A stretch of 64,000 bases of DNA from positions 310,001 through 374,000 of the forward strand of contig NZ_FOUK01000002.1 of assembly GCF_900114845.1 (NCBI RefSeq), in the 5' to 3' direction. The notes beneath the pieces are model-generated. The model worked only from the letters and a program-made list of their open reading frames with translations. It was not told where the DNA came from and did not search any database. Below, one piece after another: positions 8,179-17,385 of this stretch (position 1 is its first letter; every line of letters begins with the position of its first letter). This stretch comes from Pimelobacter simplex. GTDB taxonomy: Bacteria > Actinomycetota > Actinomycetes > Propionibacteriales > Nocardioidaceae. The position numbers and the translations under genes were made by a program.

Positions 8179-9054
8179 GTGCGCCTTCTGAACCGCTCCG
8201 CCGGTCGCCTCTCCCGGCACCGCCGCGGCCCGATCGCCGGCCTCCTGGTGCTGGTCTGCGGCCTGCTGCTGACCGGTGGCATGTACGCCGCCTTCGCGCC
8301 GGCCCAGGCCGACTCGAACCAGAGCCAGGAAGAGCTGGTCAAGGAGGGCCGCGAGCTCTTCCTCGTCGGCTGCGCCTTCTGCCACGGCCAGAACGGTGAG
8401 GGCGTCCTCACCCAGGGCGGCTCGCAGTACGGTCCCGCGCTGACCGACGTCGGCTCCGCCGCCGTCGACTTCCAGGTCGGCACCGGCCGCATGCCGATGG
8501 CCCAGCCCGGCGCGCAGGCGCCGCGCAAGGAGGTCGTCTACACCAAGGACGAGATCGCCGCCCTCTCGGCGTACGTCGGCTCGCTCGGCACCGGCCCGCA
8601 GATCCCCGACGCGGAGCTCTACTCCACCGACGGCATGAGCCAGAAGGACGTCGACGAGCTCGTCTCGCGCGGCGGCCAGATCTTCCTCGCCAACTGCACC
8701 GCGTGCCACAACTTCGAGGGCTCCGGCGGCGCCATGCCGCGCGGCGGCTTCGCGCCCAAGATCCGCGGCGTCGACTCCAAGCACATCTACGAGGCGATGC
8801 TGACCGGTCCCCAGTCGATGGACACCTTCTCCGACGGCAACATCCCGCCGGAGGACAAGAAGGCGGTCATCGCCTACCTCAACGAGCTCAACGACGCCCC
8901 GAGCTACAGCGGCTTCACGCTGGGCAGCCTCGGCCCGGTGAGCGAGGGCATCATCGCCTGGGTCGGTGGCCTCGGCATCCTGGTCGGCTTCGCCGTCTGG
9001 ATCGCGGCCCACACCACCCGCTCGAGCAAGAAGAAGGACGAGGCGGCAGCGTGA
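8179..9054 (+). CDS. qcrC: Cytochrome bc1 complex diheme cytochrome c subunit, 291 aa
   Basis: Diheme cytochrome c of the actinobacterial bcc:aa3 supercomplex, passing electrons from the Rieske centre directly to CuA of CtaC. Heme motifs are C65-AF-C68-H and C173-TA-C176-H. There is an N-terminal membrane anchor/signal (about residues 18-38) and a C-terminal helix (about 255-277) followed by a KKKDE cytoplasmic tail. GTG start with AAGGA seven bases upstream. The TGA overlaps the qcrA GTG by four bases. Confidence 0.97.
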   Translation: MRLLNRSAGRLSRHRRGPIAGLLVLVCGLLLTGGMYAAFAPAQADSNQSQEELVKEGRELFLVGCAFCHGQNGEGVLTQGGSQYGPALTDVGSAAVDFQVGTGRMPMAQPGAQAPRKEVVYTKDEIAALSAYVGSLGTGPQIPDAELYSTDGMSQKDVDELVSRGGQIFLANCTACHNFEGSGGAMPRGGFAPKIRGVDSKHIYEAMLTGPQSMDTFSDGNIPPEDKKAVIAYLNELNDAPSYSGFTLGSLGPVSEGIIAWVGGLGILVGFAVWIAAHTTRSSKKKDEAAA

Positions 9055-10151
9055 GCGACGCACACGACACCCACTCCCCCCAGGGCGGAGAGATCGTGCC
9101 CACCGGGCCGATCGCCGACCCGGGGCTCCCGGACCACCAGTGGCGGCCGACCGACGTCGACCCCGCCAAGGAGAAGCGCGCCGAGCGCCAGGTGGCGATC
9201 CTCTTCGGCCTCTCCGCGGTCAGCACGGTGGCCTTCCTGGTCGCCTACTTCACCTTCGACATCGGCGACAACTGGGACGTCATCGGCGGCTTCGGTGCCT
9301 CCACGATGGCGCTCGGCCTGACCCTCGGTCTCGCGCTGCTGTTCATCGGCGTCGGCGTCATCCACTGGGCCCGCAAGCTCATGGCCGACCACGAGATCTC
9401 CGAGCTGCGCCACCCGGCCCGCTCCAGCGACGACGACCGCGAGGTCGCCGTCCAGGCGCTCACCGACGGCATCAACGAGTCCGGCATCGGCCGCCGTCCG
9501 CTCATCCGCAACTCGCTGCTGGGTGCGGTCGGCCTGCTCGGCCTGCCGGCGATCGTGATGCTGCGCGACCTCGGCCCGCTGCCGGGCAAGAAGCTGTACC
9601 ACACGATCTGGGGCAGCGGCACGAAGCAAGCCCCCATGCGGATCGTCCGCGACGGCATCTGGACCCCGATCCTCGCCTCGGACCTCGAGATCGGCGACCT
9701 GGTCAACTGCCAGCCCGACGCGCTGCACAACCCCGAGCGCTACGGCATCGACCCCTCCGAGGTCGAGGGCGTCAACCTGCAGATCCACAAGTCGAAGGCG
9801 TCGCTGATCCTGCTCCGGATGAACCCGGGCGACATCAAGCCGGGCAAGGCCGCCGACGGCAGCAGCCGGGCCAACTGGACGGTCGACGGCATCGTCGCGT
9901 ACTCGAAGATCTGCACCCACGTCGGCTGCCCGATCTCCCTGAACGAGCGCACGACGCACCACCTGCTGTGCCCGTGCCACCAGTCCACCTTCGACCTGGC
10001 GGACTCCGGCCGCGTCGTGTTCGGCCCGGCCGGCCGCCCGCTGCCGCAGCTGGCCATCTCGGTCGACGACGAGGGCTACCTCGTCGCGCAGCACGACTTC
10101 GACGAACCGGTCGGCCCGAGCTTCTGGGAGCGTGACTACTATGAGCGTTGA
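9051..10151 (+). CDS. qcrA: Cytochrome bc1 complex Rieske iron-sulfur subunit, 366 aa
   Basis: Actinobacterial QcrA with three predicted helices (about 48-66, 84-104 and 154-170) before the Rieske domain. The 2Fe-2S ligands are C288 and H290 (CTHVGC) and C307 and H310 (CPCHQS), with C293/C309 as the structural disulfide. GTG start overlaps the qcrC stop; the 3' end overlaps qcrB by 11 bases, so the three subunits are translationally coupled. Confidence 0.97.
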   Translation: MSDAHDTHSPQGGEIVPTGPIADPGLPDHQWRPTDVDPAKEKRAERQVAILFGLSAVSTVAFLVAYFTFDIGDNWDVIGGFGASTMALGLTLGLALLFIGVGVIHWARKLMADHEISELRHPARSSDDDREVAVQALTDGINESGIGRRPLIRNSLLGAVGLLGLPAIVMLRDLGPLPGKKLYHTIWGSGTKQAPMRIVRDGIWTPILASDLEIGDLVNCQPDALHNPERYGIDPSEVEGVNLQIHKSKASLILLRMNPGDIKPGKAADGSSRANWTVDGIVAYSKICTHVGCPISLNERTTHHLLCPCHQSTFDLADSGRVVFGPAGRPLPQLAISVDDEGYLVAQHDFDEPVGPSFWERDYYER

Positions 10152-11856
10152 TGTGAGCAAGGTCGCCACGACCAACGGTTCCACCCCCGCGACCACCAAG
10201 GGCGCTCAGCGCGCCGGTGCCATCGCCAACTGGGCCGACGAGCGCCTCGGCCTCGGCAGCGCCATGAAGAAGAACATCCGCAAGGTGTTCCCGGACCACT
10301 GGTCCTTCATGCTCGGCGAGATCGCGCTGTGGAGCTTCGTCGTCCTGCTGCTGACCGGCGTCTTCCTCACGCTCTGGTTCGACCCGAGCATGACCGAGAT
10401 CCAGTACAACGGCTCCTACGACCCGCTCCGCGGCGTCCACATGTCCTCGGCCATGGCCTCCACGCTCGACATCTCGTTCGACGTGCGCGGCGGTCTGCTC
10501 ATGCGGCAGATGCACCACTGGGCCGCGATGATCTTCATCGCCTCGATGATGATCCACATGCTCCGGGTCTACCTGACCGGCGCCTTCCGCAAGCCGCGCG
10601 AGGTCAACTGGATCATCGGCTGCCTGCTGCTGCTGCTCGGCACGATCGAGGGCTTCACCGGCTACTCGCTCCCCGACGACCTGCTCTCGGGCACCGGCGT
10701 CCGGGCCGCGGACGGCTTCATGAAGGCCACCCCGGTGGTCGGCACCTACATGTCGTTCTTCCTGTTCGGCGGCGAGTTCCCGGGTGACGCGATCATCCCG
10801 CGGTTCTACGCCATGCACATCCTGCTCATCCCGGGCCTGCTGCTCGCCCTGATCGCCGCGCACATGCTGCTGCTCGTCTACCACAAGCACACGCAGTGGC
10901 CTGGTCCCGGCCGGACCGAGCAGAACGTCGTCGGCTACCCGATGCTCCCCGTGTACGCGGCCAAGGCCGGTGGCTTCTTCTTCATCGTCTTCGGCGTCAC
11001 CGCGCTCATGGGCGGCCTGTTCTCCATCAACAACGTCTGGAAGCTCGGCCCCTACGACCCGTCCAAGGTCACCGCGGGCTCGCAGCCGGACTGGTACATG
11101 GGCTGGCCCGACGGCCTGCTCCGGATCATCCCGCCCTGGGAGACGCACCTGTGGGGCATCACGATCTCGTGGAACGTCATGCTCCCGATCCTCGTCATGC
11201 CGCCGCTGATGCTGATGATCCTGATGGCACTGCCGTTCATCGAGTCCTGGCTCACCGGTGACAAGCGGGAGCACCACCTGCTCCAGCGTCCCCGCAACGC
11301 CCCGACCCGCACGGCGATCATGGTCGCGCTGATGACCTTCTACGGCCTCTCGTGGGCCGCGGGCGGCAACGACATCATCGCGATCAAGCTCCACCTGAGC
11401 ATCAACCAGATCACGTACTTCATGCGGGGTGCGGTCTTCATCGGACCGGTCATCGCCTTCATCATCACGCGGCGCTGGTGCATCTCGCTCCAGCGTCACG
11501 ACGAGGGCAAGCTGCTCCACGGCTTCGAGTCCGGCGTCCTGGTCCGCTCCCCCGAGGGCGGCTACGCCGAGAAGCACCTGCCGCTCCCCGAGGGCCAGGC
11601 CTACACCCTCACGGCGCGCGACGACGACCCCGTCCCGGAGACCCCGGAGCAGATCGAGGCCAGCGGTGCCACCGGACGCGACCTCCGCGCCCGCAAGCTC
11701 CGCGCCCGGCTCGCGACGCTGTTCTTCGCGGACAACGTCCAGAAGCCGACCGCCGAGGAGATCCACGAGGCCCAGCACCACGCCGAGCACGAGCTCCACG
11801 AGCTCGAGTCGCAGATCGCCGCCGGTCCCAACCGACACGGTCCGGCGGACCACTGA
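10141..11856 (+). CDS. qcrB: Cytochrome bc1 complex cytochrome b subunit, 571 aa
   Basis: Di-heme cytochrome b, the quinol-oxidising membrane core. Heme-ligand histidine segments (MRQMHHWAAMIF and MHILLIPGLLLALIAAHMLL) and the Qo-site PPWETH-type motif (IIPPWETHLWG) are visible. About 120 C-terminal residues are soluble, as in actinobacterial QcrB. ATG at 10141 preferred, with GGGAG about ten bases upstream; an in-frame GTG lies at 10132. Last gene of the operon, followed by a strong hairpin. Confidence 0.97.
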   Translation: MSVDVSKVATTNGSTPATTKGAQRAGAIANWADERLGLGSAMKKNIRKVFPDHWSFMLGEIALWSFVVLLLTGVFLTLWFDPSMTEIQYNGSYDPLRGVHMSSAMASTLDISFDVRGGLLMRQMHHWAAMIFIASMMIHMLRVYLTGAFRKPREVNWIIGCLLLLLGTIEGFTGYSLPDDLLSGTGVRAADGFMKATPVVGTYMSFFLFGGEFPGDAIIPRFYAMHILLIPGLLLALIAAHMLLLVYHKHTQWPGPGRTEQNVVGYPMLPVYAAKAGGFFFIVFGVTALMGGLFSINNVWKLGPYDPSKVTAGSQPDWYMGWPDGLLRIIPPWETHLWGITISWNVMLPILVMPPLMLMILMALPFIESWLTGDKREHHLLQRPRNAPTRTAIMVALMTFYGLSWAAGGNDIIAIKLHLSINQITYFMRGAVFIGPVIAFIITRRWCISLQRHDEGKLLHGFESGVLVRSPEGGYAEKHLPLPEGQAYTLTARDDDPVPETPEQIEASGATGRDLRARKLRARLATLFFADNVQKPTAEEIHEAQHHAEHELHELESQIAAGPNRHGPADH

Positions 11857-11875
11857 GCCGATCCGGCTGAACCCC

Positions 11876-11920
11876 ACCGTGGCCCCGAGCCCCGCATCGC
11901 GCGGGGGTCGGGGCCACGGT
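11876..11920 (+). terminator. Terminator hairpin after qcrB
   Basis: A perfect 13-bp outer stem (ACCGTGGCCCCGA with its complement) plus an inner GCCCC/GGGGG pairing, 20 bases after the qcrB stop. No T-run follows, as is common in high-GC actinobacteria. Confidence 0.85.
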
Positions 11921-11976
11921 CGTCTCCGGGGCGCGGGGGTCCCGGTTCCGGCCATTCCCCCGCGATCTCCCGGCCC

Positions 11977-13359
11977 ATGACGAACAATCAGCGCATGCCC
12001 GACCGTCGTCGCCGAGGCTTCGTCCTCCTCACGCTCGCCGCGAGCGTCATCTTCGGGCTCTCCGCCCTCCACGTCCCCCGGACCACCGACGTCGTCTCCT
12101 CCGACGTCGCGGCGTGGAAGATCGCCACGACCGGCTCCCCCTGGCTGGACGACGCGCACGACGACGCCGCACTGCCGGACAAGTGGACGACGGACTACCT
12201 CTTCACCACCACCAACCCCGACAACGGCGAGAAGGTCATCGCGCGCAGTGCCGGCCCGATCATCGTCGCGATCCCCGCGTACGTCGTCCAGAGGCTGCTC
12301 ACCGGCGGCGACAGCGCCGACGTGGTGTCCTTCGTGCCGGCCTCGCTGACCGCGGCCCTGCTCGCGGTGATCGCGCTCCTGCTCCTGGCCGGCAGCATCC
12401 CCCGGTCCGTCCCGCTGCCCGTGACCGTCGCGGGGGCGGCCGCGCTGGCCTTCACCACGCCGTACTGGACGGTCGTGGGTGCGTCCCTGTGGCCGCACAC
12501 GGTCACCGCCGTCGGCATCGGCGGCATGGCCTGGGCCGCGCACCGTGAGCGGTGGTGGCTGGTGGGCCTGTTCGGGGGCGTGGCGATGGTCGGCCGGCTG
12601 CACCTGGCGCTCACCGTCGCCGTGCTCGGCCTGGTGGTGGCGTTCGCCCGGCGCCGGCCCCGGATCGCGCTGGAGGTCGCGGCGACGAGCGTGCCGGCGA
12701 TCGGCCTGCTGGCGGTGTGGGGGCACTGGTTCTACGGCTCCTGGAGCCCGACGACAGGGTACGCCGCGGGCGACCTCGCGGCGTGGCCGGCGACCCGGAC
12801 GTGGTGGCAGCAGCTCGGTGACCTGGCGGGCGTCTTCGTCTCCCCCGGGTACGGCGTCCTCGTCTGGACGCCGGTGCTCCTGCTGGTCGCGCCGGCCTTC
12901 GTCCGCAGCTGGCGCACGGCGCCCGACTGGACCCGCGGCCTGGCGCTCGGCGGGCTCGTCTACCTGCTCGTGCAGGTCTACCTGAACCCGTACCACGGCG
13001 GGAACGGCTTCTGGGGCTACCGGCTGCCGCTCGAGGCGCTGTGCTGCGCGTTCCCCCTGATCATGGTCTCGCTGCACCGGATGGGGGCCCGGGCGCGGGC
13101 CTGGCTGACGCCGGTGCTCGGCTACCAGCTGGGCACGATCGCGCTCGGCGCGGCCCTGGGGCTCGGGCTGGTCCAGCGGACGGCGTCGTGGGGGTGGCGG
13201 CACTACACGATCGCCTCGGCCGCCCAGGCGTCGGTGGCGGTGGTCCTGGTGATGATCGTGCTGGGGCTGGTGACGGCGTACGTCGCACGCGGCTGGCTGC
13301 GCGAATCGCTGGCGGAGGCCGAGCCTGTCGAGGCACCTGCACCGGGGCGAGTCGCGTAG
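11977..13359 (+). CDS. Polytopic membrane protein, possible GT-C-like enzyme, 460 aa
   Basis: About 10 membrane helices, beginning with one at residues ~13-30, then an outside-facing loop containing VVSSDVAAWKIATTGSPW and TTTNPDNGEKV. This loop plus helices layout resembles membrane glycosyltransferases that use polyprenyl-linked sugars, and the genes that follow encode GT2, DUF2304 and GT4 proteins. No conserved catalytic motif is certain. An alternative ATG lies at 11995. It opens the glycan island that separates the qcr and cta genes. Function not established. Confidence 0.75.
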   Translation: MTNNQRMPDRRRRGFVLLTLAASVIFGLSALHVPRTTDVVSSDVAAWKIATTGSPWLDDAHDDAALPDKWTTDYLFTTTNPDNGEKVIARSAGPIIVAIPAYVVQRLLTGGDSADVVSFVPASLTAALLAVIALLLLAGSIPRSVPLPVTVAGAAALAFTTPYWTVVGASLWPHTVTAVGIGGMAWAAHRERWWLVGLFGGVAMVGRLHLALTVAVLGLVVAFARRRPRIALEVAATSVPAIGLLAVWGHWFYGSWSPTTGYAAGDLAAWPATRTWWQQLGDLAGVFVSPGYGVLVWTPVLLLVAPAFVRSWRTAPDWTRGLALGGLVYLLVQVYLNPYHGGNGFWGYRLPLEALCCAFPLIMVSLHRMGARARAWLTPVLGYQLGTIALGAALGLGLVQRTASWGWRHYTIASAAQASVAVVLVMIVLGLVTAYVARGWLRESLAEAEPVEAPAPGRVA

Positions 13360-13434
13360 TCCGAACGGGCTAGGGCCACGAGGACTGTCGGTCACAGTTG
13401 CCCGCGACCCATGTCCGGGACCGCTCCGGCTCAC

Positions 13435-13440
13435 TACTGT
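13435..13440 (+). promoter_or_regulatory. -10 box TACTGT, leaderless type
   Basis: Seven bases before the GTG at 13448. Confidence 0.5.
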
Positions 13441-13447
13441 CGACCGC

Positions 13448-14149
13448 GTGAGCACCCCCACCCCCTTCGAGCGCACCGTCGTCGTCGTGCCGACGTACAA
13501 CGAGGGCGCCATGGTGGGCACCGTCGTCGCGGAGCTGCGCGAGGTCTTCCCCCACGTCGTCTGCGTGGACGACGGCTCGCGGGACGACTCGGCGCAGGCG
13601 GCCCGGGCGGCGGGGGCGACGGTGCTGCGGCACCCGGTCAACCTCGGCCAGGGGGCGGCCCTGCAGACCGGCTTCGACTACGTCCTCGGCCGGACGACGG
13701 CGAGCCACGTGGTGACCTTCGACGCCGACGGCCAGTACCTGGTCGCCGACGCGGCGGCGATGGTCGAGCTGGCGGTCGCGAGCGAGGTCGACATCGTGCT
13801 CGGCTCGCGCAACCTCGGGAGCACCGAGGGGCAGCCGGTGGCGCGGCGGGTGCTGATGGCGGCGGCGCTGCGCTTCTCGCGCTCGATCACGGGCATCCGG
13901 CTCACCGACACCCACAACGGCCTGCGCGTGCTCAACCGGCGCGCGGCGGCGAGCATGAACCTGCGCCAGCACGGGATGGCCCACGCGTCCGAGATCGAGT
14001 CGCGCATCGTCGGGGCGTCGCTGTCGTGGCGCGAGCACCCGGTGACGATGCGCTACTCGGACTACTCGCGCGGCAAGGGCCAGTCGAACCTCAACGCGCT
14101 CAACATCCTCTACGACCTCGCCGCCGAGCGCCTGGGGGCGACCGCATGA
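13448..14149 (+). CDS. Family 2 glycosyltransferase (DPM1/GtrB-like), 233 aa
   Basis: GT-A fold enzyme with VVVPTYNEG (12-20), VDDGSRDD (40-47) and the metal-binding DADGQ (D92/D94). There are no membrane helices. Short GT2 proteins of this type transfer a sugar to polyprenyl phosphate at the inner membrane face. The stop overlaps the start of the DUF2304 gene by four bases, a frequent pairing in which the small membrane protein anchors or partners the transferase. Confidence 0.9.
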   Translation: MSTPTPFERTVVVVPTYNEGAMVGTVVAELREVFPHVVCVDDGSRDDSAQAARAAGATVLRHPVNLGQGAALQTGFDYVLGRTTASHVVTFDADGQYLVADAAAMVELAVASEVDIVLGSRNLGSTEGQPVARRVLMAAALRFSRSITGIRLTDTHNGLRVLNRRAAASMNLRQHGMAHASEIESRIVGASLSWREHPVTMRYSDYSRGKGQSNLNALNILYDLAAERLGATA

Positions 14150-14496
14150 TCATCCGCGTCTTCCTGCTGGCCAGCATCCTCGTCGGGGTGGCCTGGCTGC
14201 TGCGGACCCGTCCCGGCGGCAGCCGGCTCGCGATCACCCGGCTGGCCGGCTTCGTCCTCGCCGCCGGTGCCGCCGCGAGCGTGGTCGCGCCGGGGCTGGT
14301 CACCGACGCGGCGCACCTGGTCGGCGTCCGCGAGGGGCCGAACCTGATCCTCTACGTGCTGGTCGTGGTCTTCGTCTTCACCACGATCGTGCAGGGCATG
14401 CGGATGCGCGAGCTCGAGCGCCGCCTCGCCCAGCTGGCCCGGGCCCAGGCGCTCGCGGGCGCCGCGGCCGCGGCCGACGAGCAGCAGCGGGTCTAG
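14146..14496 (+). CDS. DUF2304 small membrane protein, 116 aa
   Basis: Three predicted helices (about 2-20, 27-47 and 64-83) and a C-terminal coiled coil rich in Arg/Glu/Ala (~85-112), the DUF2304 layout. The ATGA overlap with the GT2 gene indicates co-translation. The TAG stop shares the palindrome CTAG with the convergent methyltransferase. Presumed membrane partner of the GT2; no catalytic role known. Confidence 0.85.
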   Translation: MIIRVFLLASILVGVAWLLRTRPGGSRLAITRLAGFVLAAGAAASVVAPGLVTDAAHLVGVREGPNLILYVLVVVFVFTTIVQGMRMRELERRLAQLARAQALAGAAAAADEQQRV

Positions 14497-15089
14497 CCGA
14501 GCGGCCGGCGGGCGACGATCCACACGTTGCGCCGCCATCCCGGCAGCCAGGTGAGCAGCGCGAGGACGCGCGGGCGCCGCTTGCGCGGGAACCAGCCGGA
14601 CACGATCCCGGTGCCCGGCGCGACGCTCTCGTACGACACCCGCTCGACCTCGAAGCCCTGGTCGGCGAAGATCCGGCGCATCGACGTGCGCGTCCACGGG
14701 CGGCGGTGGGTGTAGTCGTGCCAGGCCCAGCGCTGGGCGTCCGGCGACGAGGCGAACACCCGGCCGCCCGGCCGGACGACGCGGAAGGCCTCCGCGACCA
14801 CGCCCACGGGGTCGAGGAGGTGCTCGAGGACGTCCTTGAGGACCACGCCGTCGAACGAGGCGTCCGGGACCGGCAGCGGGCGCTCCAGGTCCGCCAGGCG
14901 CACGTCCACGCCGCGCGCGCGGGCCGCGTCGACCGCGGCCGGGGTGTGGTCGAGGCCGACGTACTCCGGGAAGTCCTCGGAGAGCCAGCCGGTGCCGCAC
15001 CCGATGTCGAGGAGCCGGCTCCCGGGCTCGAAGTGACGCACGACGTCGCGGTAGTAGCCCGGCCGGGCGTGCCACTCGTGATAGCCCAC
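14493..15089 (-). CDS. Class I SAM-dependent methyltransferase, 198 aa
   Basis: Methyltransferase type 11 pattern: motif I LLDIGCGTGW (about 26-35), then DLERPLPVPDASFDGVVLKDVLEHLLDP, motif II/III for SAM binding and the hydrophobic strand. A short C-terminal basic region ends WRRNVWIVARRPLG. The substrate is unknown; its location beside glycosyltransferases suggests a glycan or lipid-linked sugar. The GTG start is fixed by TAGACT six bases upstream. Confidence 0.88.
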   Translation of the reverse strand: MGYHEWHARPGYYRDVVRHFEPGSRLLDIGCGTGWLSEDFPEYVGLDHTPAAVDAARARGVDVRLADLERPLPVPDASFDGVVLKDVLEHLLDPVGVVAEAFRVVRPGGRVFASSPDAQRWAWHDYTHRRPWTRTSMRRIFADQGFEVERVSYESVAPGTGIVSGWFPRKRRPRVLALLTWLPGWRRNVWIVARRPLG

Positions 15090-15095
15090 GGCGGG

Positions 15096-15101
15096 AGTCT
15101 A
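15096..15101 (-). promoter_or_regulatory. -10 box TAGACT, leaderless type
   Basis: Six bases before the GTG at 15089. It overlaps the 3' end of the next GT gene. Confidence 0.55.
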
Positions 15102-16211
15102 GGGCGTGCGGGCCGCCGCCGCCCGGCGATAGGACGCCACCGTCTGCTCCGCCGCACGACGCCAGGTGAGCTCCGCCGCGCGCCGCAGCCCCGCGGCCCG
15201 GAGCTCCGCCTGGCGCGCGGGGTTCGCCACGAGCCGGCGCACCGCGGCGGCGATGCCGGGCGCGGAGGCCGGGTCGAAGGTCTCCATCGCGTCCCCACCG
15301 GCCTCGTGCAGGACCGGGAGGTCGGAGGCGAGCACCGGGCAGCCGGCCGCCATCGCCTCGAGGACCGGCAGCCCGAAGCCCTCGAAGAGCGTCGGGAAGA
15401 CGTAGGCGCTCGCCGTGGCGTAGAGGTCCGCGAGCTCGGCGGCGTCGACCCAGCCGCGCAGGTCGACGTCGGCGGCGAGGCCGTGGCGGCGCACCTCGTC
15501 GACGAGGGGGTCCGCGCCGTGGCTGCCGGTGACGACGAGCAGCGGCCGCTCCCCCGCCGGGATCAGCGCCCAGGCCTCGATCAGGCGGGCGAAGTTCTTG
15601 TGCGGCATCCGGTTGCCGCCGGCCAGCACGAACGGCCGGCCGGCCGTTGCTGGGCGACGTACGCCGGCCGAGACCGAGGCGGACACCGGCGGTGCCCCCA
15701 GCGGGACGACGTCGACATCCGCCGCGGCCCGGCCGCCGACCGCCTCGATGTCGGCGGCCGTGGCGGCACTGTCGGCGATGATCCGGTCGGCCACGGCGAG
15801 GGTGCGCCGCTGCAGCCGCCGGACAGCTGCCGCGCGCCCGCCGGGCACCCACTCGGGGTGCCGCAGCGGCAGCAGGTCGTGGACGGTCACCACGGTGGGC
15901 AGGACGTGCAGCACCGGGCCGAAGTTGGCCGGGCAGTGGAGCAGGTCGGCCCGCAGCGCCCGGGCGCGGGGCCCGACGGCGAGCGCCACCGCGGCCGCCC
16001 ACTGCGGCCGGCTCTCACCGGCGACCGGCAGGTGCACGATCTCGCCGGGGAACCACGACGGCGGTGCGGCGCGGAGCTCGCGCCCGGCGATCCCCACCAG
16101 CTCGACGCCGGCGTCCGGCAGCTCACCGAGCGCGCCGAAGAGCCGGCGCGCGTAGCTCTCGGTGCCGCCCTTGCGGCCGGTGAAGTAGACGAGCTCGACC
16201 GCCACCCTCAT
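15099..16211 (-). CDS. Family 4 glycosyltransferase (GT-B), 370 aa
   Basis: Retaining GT-B enzyme. The N-terminal acceptor domain begins MRVAVELVYFTGRKGGTESYARRL. The C-terminal nucleotide-sugar domain holds FVLAGGNRMPHKN, a VVTGSHG strand and the E-x7-E motif in FEGFGLPVLEAM. Acceptor and donor cannot be told. ATG start overlaps the upstream GT4 stop by four bases (16208-16211), so the two enzymes are co-expressed and likely act in one pathway. Confidence 0.92.
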   Translation of the reverse strand: MRVAVELVYFTGRKGGTESYARRLFGALGELPDAGVELVGIAGRELRAAPPSWFPGEIVHLPVAGESRPQWAAAVALAVGPRARALRADLLHCPANFGPVLHVLPTVVTVHDLLPLRHPEWVPGGRAAAVRRLQRRTLAVADRIIADSAATAADIEAVGGRAAADVDVVPLGAPPVSASVSAGVRRPATAGRPFVLAGGNRMPHKNFARLIEAWALIPAGERPLLVVTGSHGADPLVDEVRRHGLAADVDLRGWVDAAELADLYATASAYVFPTLFEGFGLPVLEAMAAGCPVLASDLPVLHEAGGDAMETFDPASAPGIAAAVRRLVANPARQAELRAAGLRRAAELTWRRAAEQTVASYRRAAAARTP

Positions 16212-17368
16212 CCGCGCACCCCCCGCTCCGCGACCGCGTCGAGGATGCCGTCGACGGTGGCCGCGATCGAGCCGGTCCGGGCCAGCTCGCGGTAGCGCTC
16301 GTACGCGCTCGCCCGCAGGGCCGCACCGCCCTCGACCGCCCGCACGATCGCCTCCCCCAGCGCCACCGGGTCGGCGGAGGCCGCGACGACCCCGTTGACG
16401 CCGTCGTCCACGAGCTCGACGGCGGCGTTGTCCGGGCCGTCGACCAGGACGACGGGCGTCCCGACCGCGTTGGCCTCGACGACCACCAGCCCGTAGCCCT
16501 CGCGGGCCGACGGGTTCACCAGCACCGCCGCGTCGCGCACCGCGTCGTCGAGGACCTCGCGCGCGACGAACCCGGGCGCGCTGACCGCTGCGGACAGTCC
16601 GCACCGCTCGATCTCGCGCAGCACCGCCGGACGCGCGGGCCCGTCACCGTAGATCGCCGCGGTCAGGCCCGGCAGCCGGGTCCGGGCGTGGGCGAGCGCC
16701 GCGGGCAGCGCCGTGACCTGCTTGTCCGGGATGTGCCGGCCGACGTAGACCACCCGCGCCGCCTCCGGTACGGCGAGCCGCGGCGCGCCGTGGTCGTCGG
16801 GGAACACCAGCCCCGGGCTCACCACGAGCAGCGAGCGCAGCCCGCTGGTGGCGAGCCGGCGCCCGCTGAGCGCGCTGTGGCAGGTCGCCACCGGGGAGAG
16901 CGCCGCCGCGAGCCACTGGGCCCACCAGGCCAGCAGGCCCAGCACCGGGCCGCTGTAGGCGCGCCAGCGGGCGCGCGACCACACCTCGAGCCAGTCGCTC
17001 ACCAGCAGCGCCCGGCTGCCGAGGAGGGCGAGCCGGGCCGCGGGGACGTTCGTCGCCGGCAGCGCGCTGACCAGGACGACGTCGTAGCGCCGGCGGGCGC
17101 GGAGCAGGTGGCCGAGCAGGGCGAGGGCGTAGCCGAGGGCCGGTCCGAGGCGCCGGGCGCCGGCGTCGTCGTACAGCTCGGCCGGGCCGGCGACGGCGAT
17201 CACCTCGACGCCGTCGATGCGCGGGGCAGGGCCGTCCCACTGCCGCCGGGTCAGGTAGGTGACCGTGTGCCCGCGAGAAGCGAGCTCCTCGGCGAAGGCG
17301 CGGTACTGCCGCTCCCCGCCCCCGAGGGTCCACGGGTAGAGGCAGTCGTAGGCGATCGCGATCCGCAC
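16208..17368 (-). CDS. Family 4 glycosyltransferase (GT-B), 386 aa
   Basis: GT-B enzyme starting VRIAIAYDCLYPWTLGGGERQYRAFAEEL, with the Gly-rich loop near residue 16. The C-terminal half has VVYVGRHIPDKQ and REGYGLVVVEAN with the E-x7-E catalytic pair. First gene of the two-gene GT4 unit. GTG start with CAAGAT six bases upstream. It follows the L,D-transpeptidase gene by 17 bases on the same strand, consistent with a cell-envelope role. Confidence 0.92.
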   Translation of the reverse strand: MRIAIAYDCLYPWTLGGGERQYRAFAEELASRGHTVTYLTRRQWDGPAPRIDGVEVIAVAGPAELYDDAGARRLGPALGYALALLGHLLRARRRYDVVLVSALPATNVPAARLALLGSRALLVSDWLEVWSRARWRAYSGPVLGLLAWWAQWLAAALSPVATCHSALSGRRLATSGLRSLLVVSPGLVFPDDHGAPRLAVPEAARVVYVGRHIPDKQVTALPAALAHARTRLPGLTAAIYGDGPARPAVLREIERCGLSAAVSAPGFVAREVLDDAVRDAAVLVNPSAREGYGLVVVEANAVGTPVVLVDGPDNAAVELVDDGVNGVVAASADPVALGEAIVRAVEGGAALRASAYERYRELARTGSIAATVDGILDAVAERGVRG

Positions 17369-17374
17369 GACGCC

Positions 17375-17380
17375 ATCTTG
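17375..17380 (-). promoter_or_regulatory. -10 box CAAGAT, leaderless type
   Basis: Six bases before the GTG at 17368, in the short gap after the L,D-transpeptidase gene. The first base departs from TANNNT. Confidence 0.4.
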
Positions 17381-17385
17381 CCGGG

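Noticed and set aside
13361..13447. Gap between the membrane protein and GT2 genes as a possible small-RNA gene
   Set aside because: No hairpin or -10 box beyond the GT2 promoter.
9835..13641. An open frame of about 1268 codons on the minus strand
   Set aside because: It lies antisense to qcrB and glycan genes, is compositionally biased and has no domain; it is a GC-rich frame artefact.
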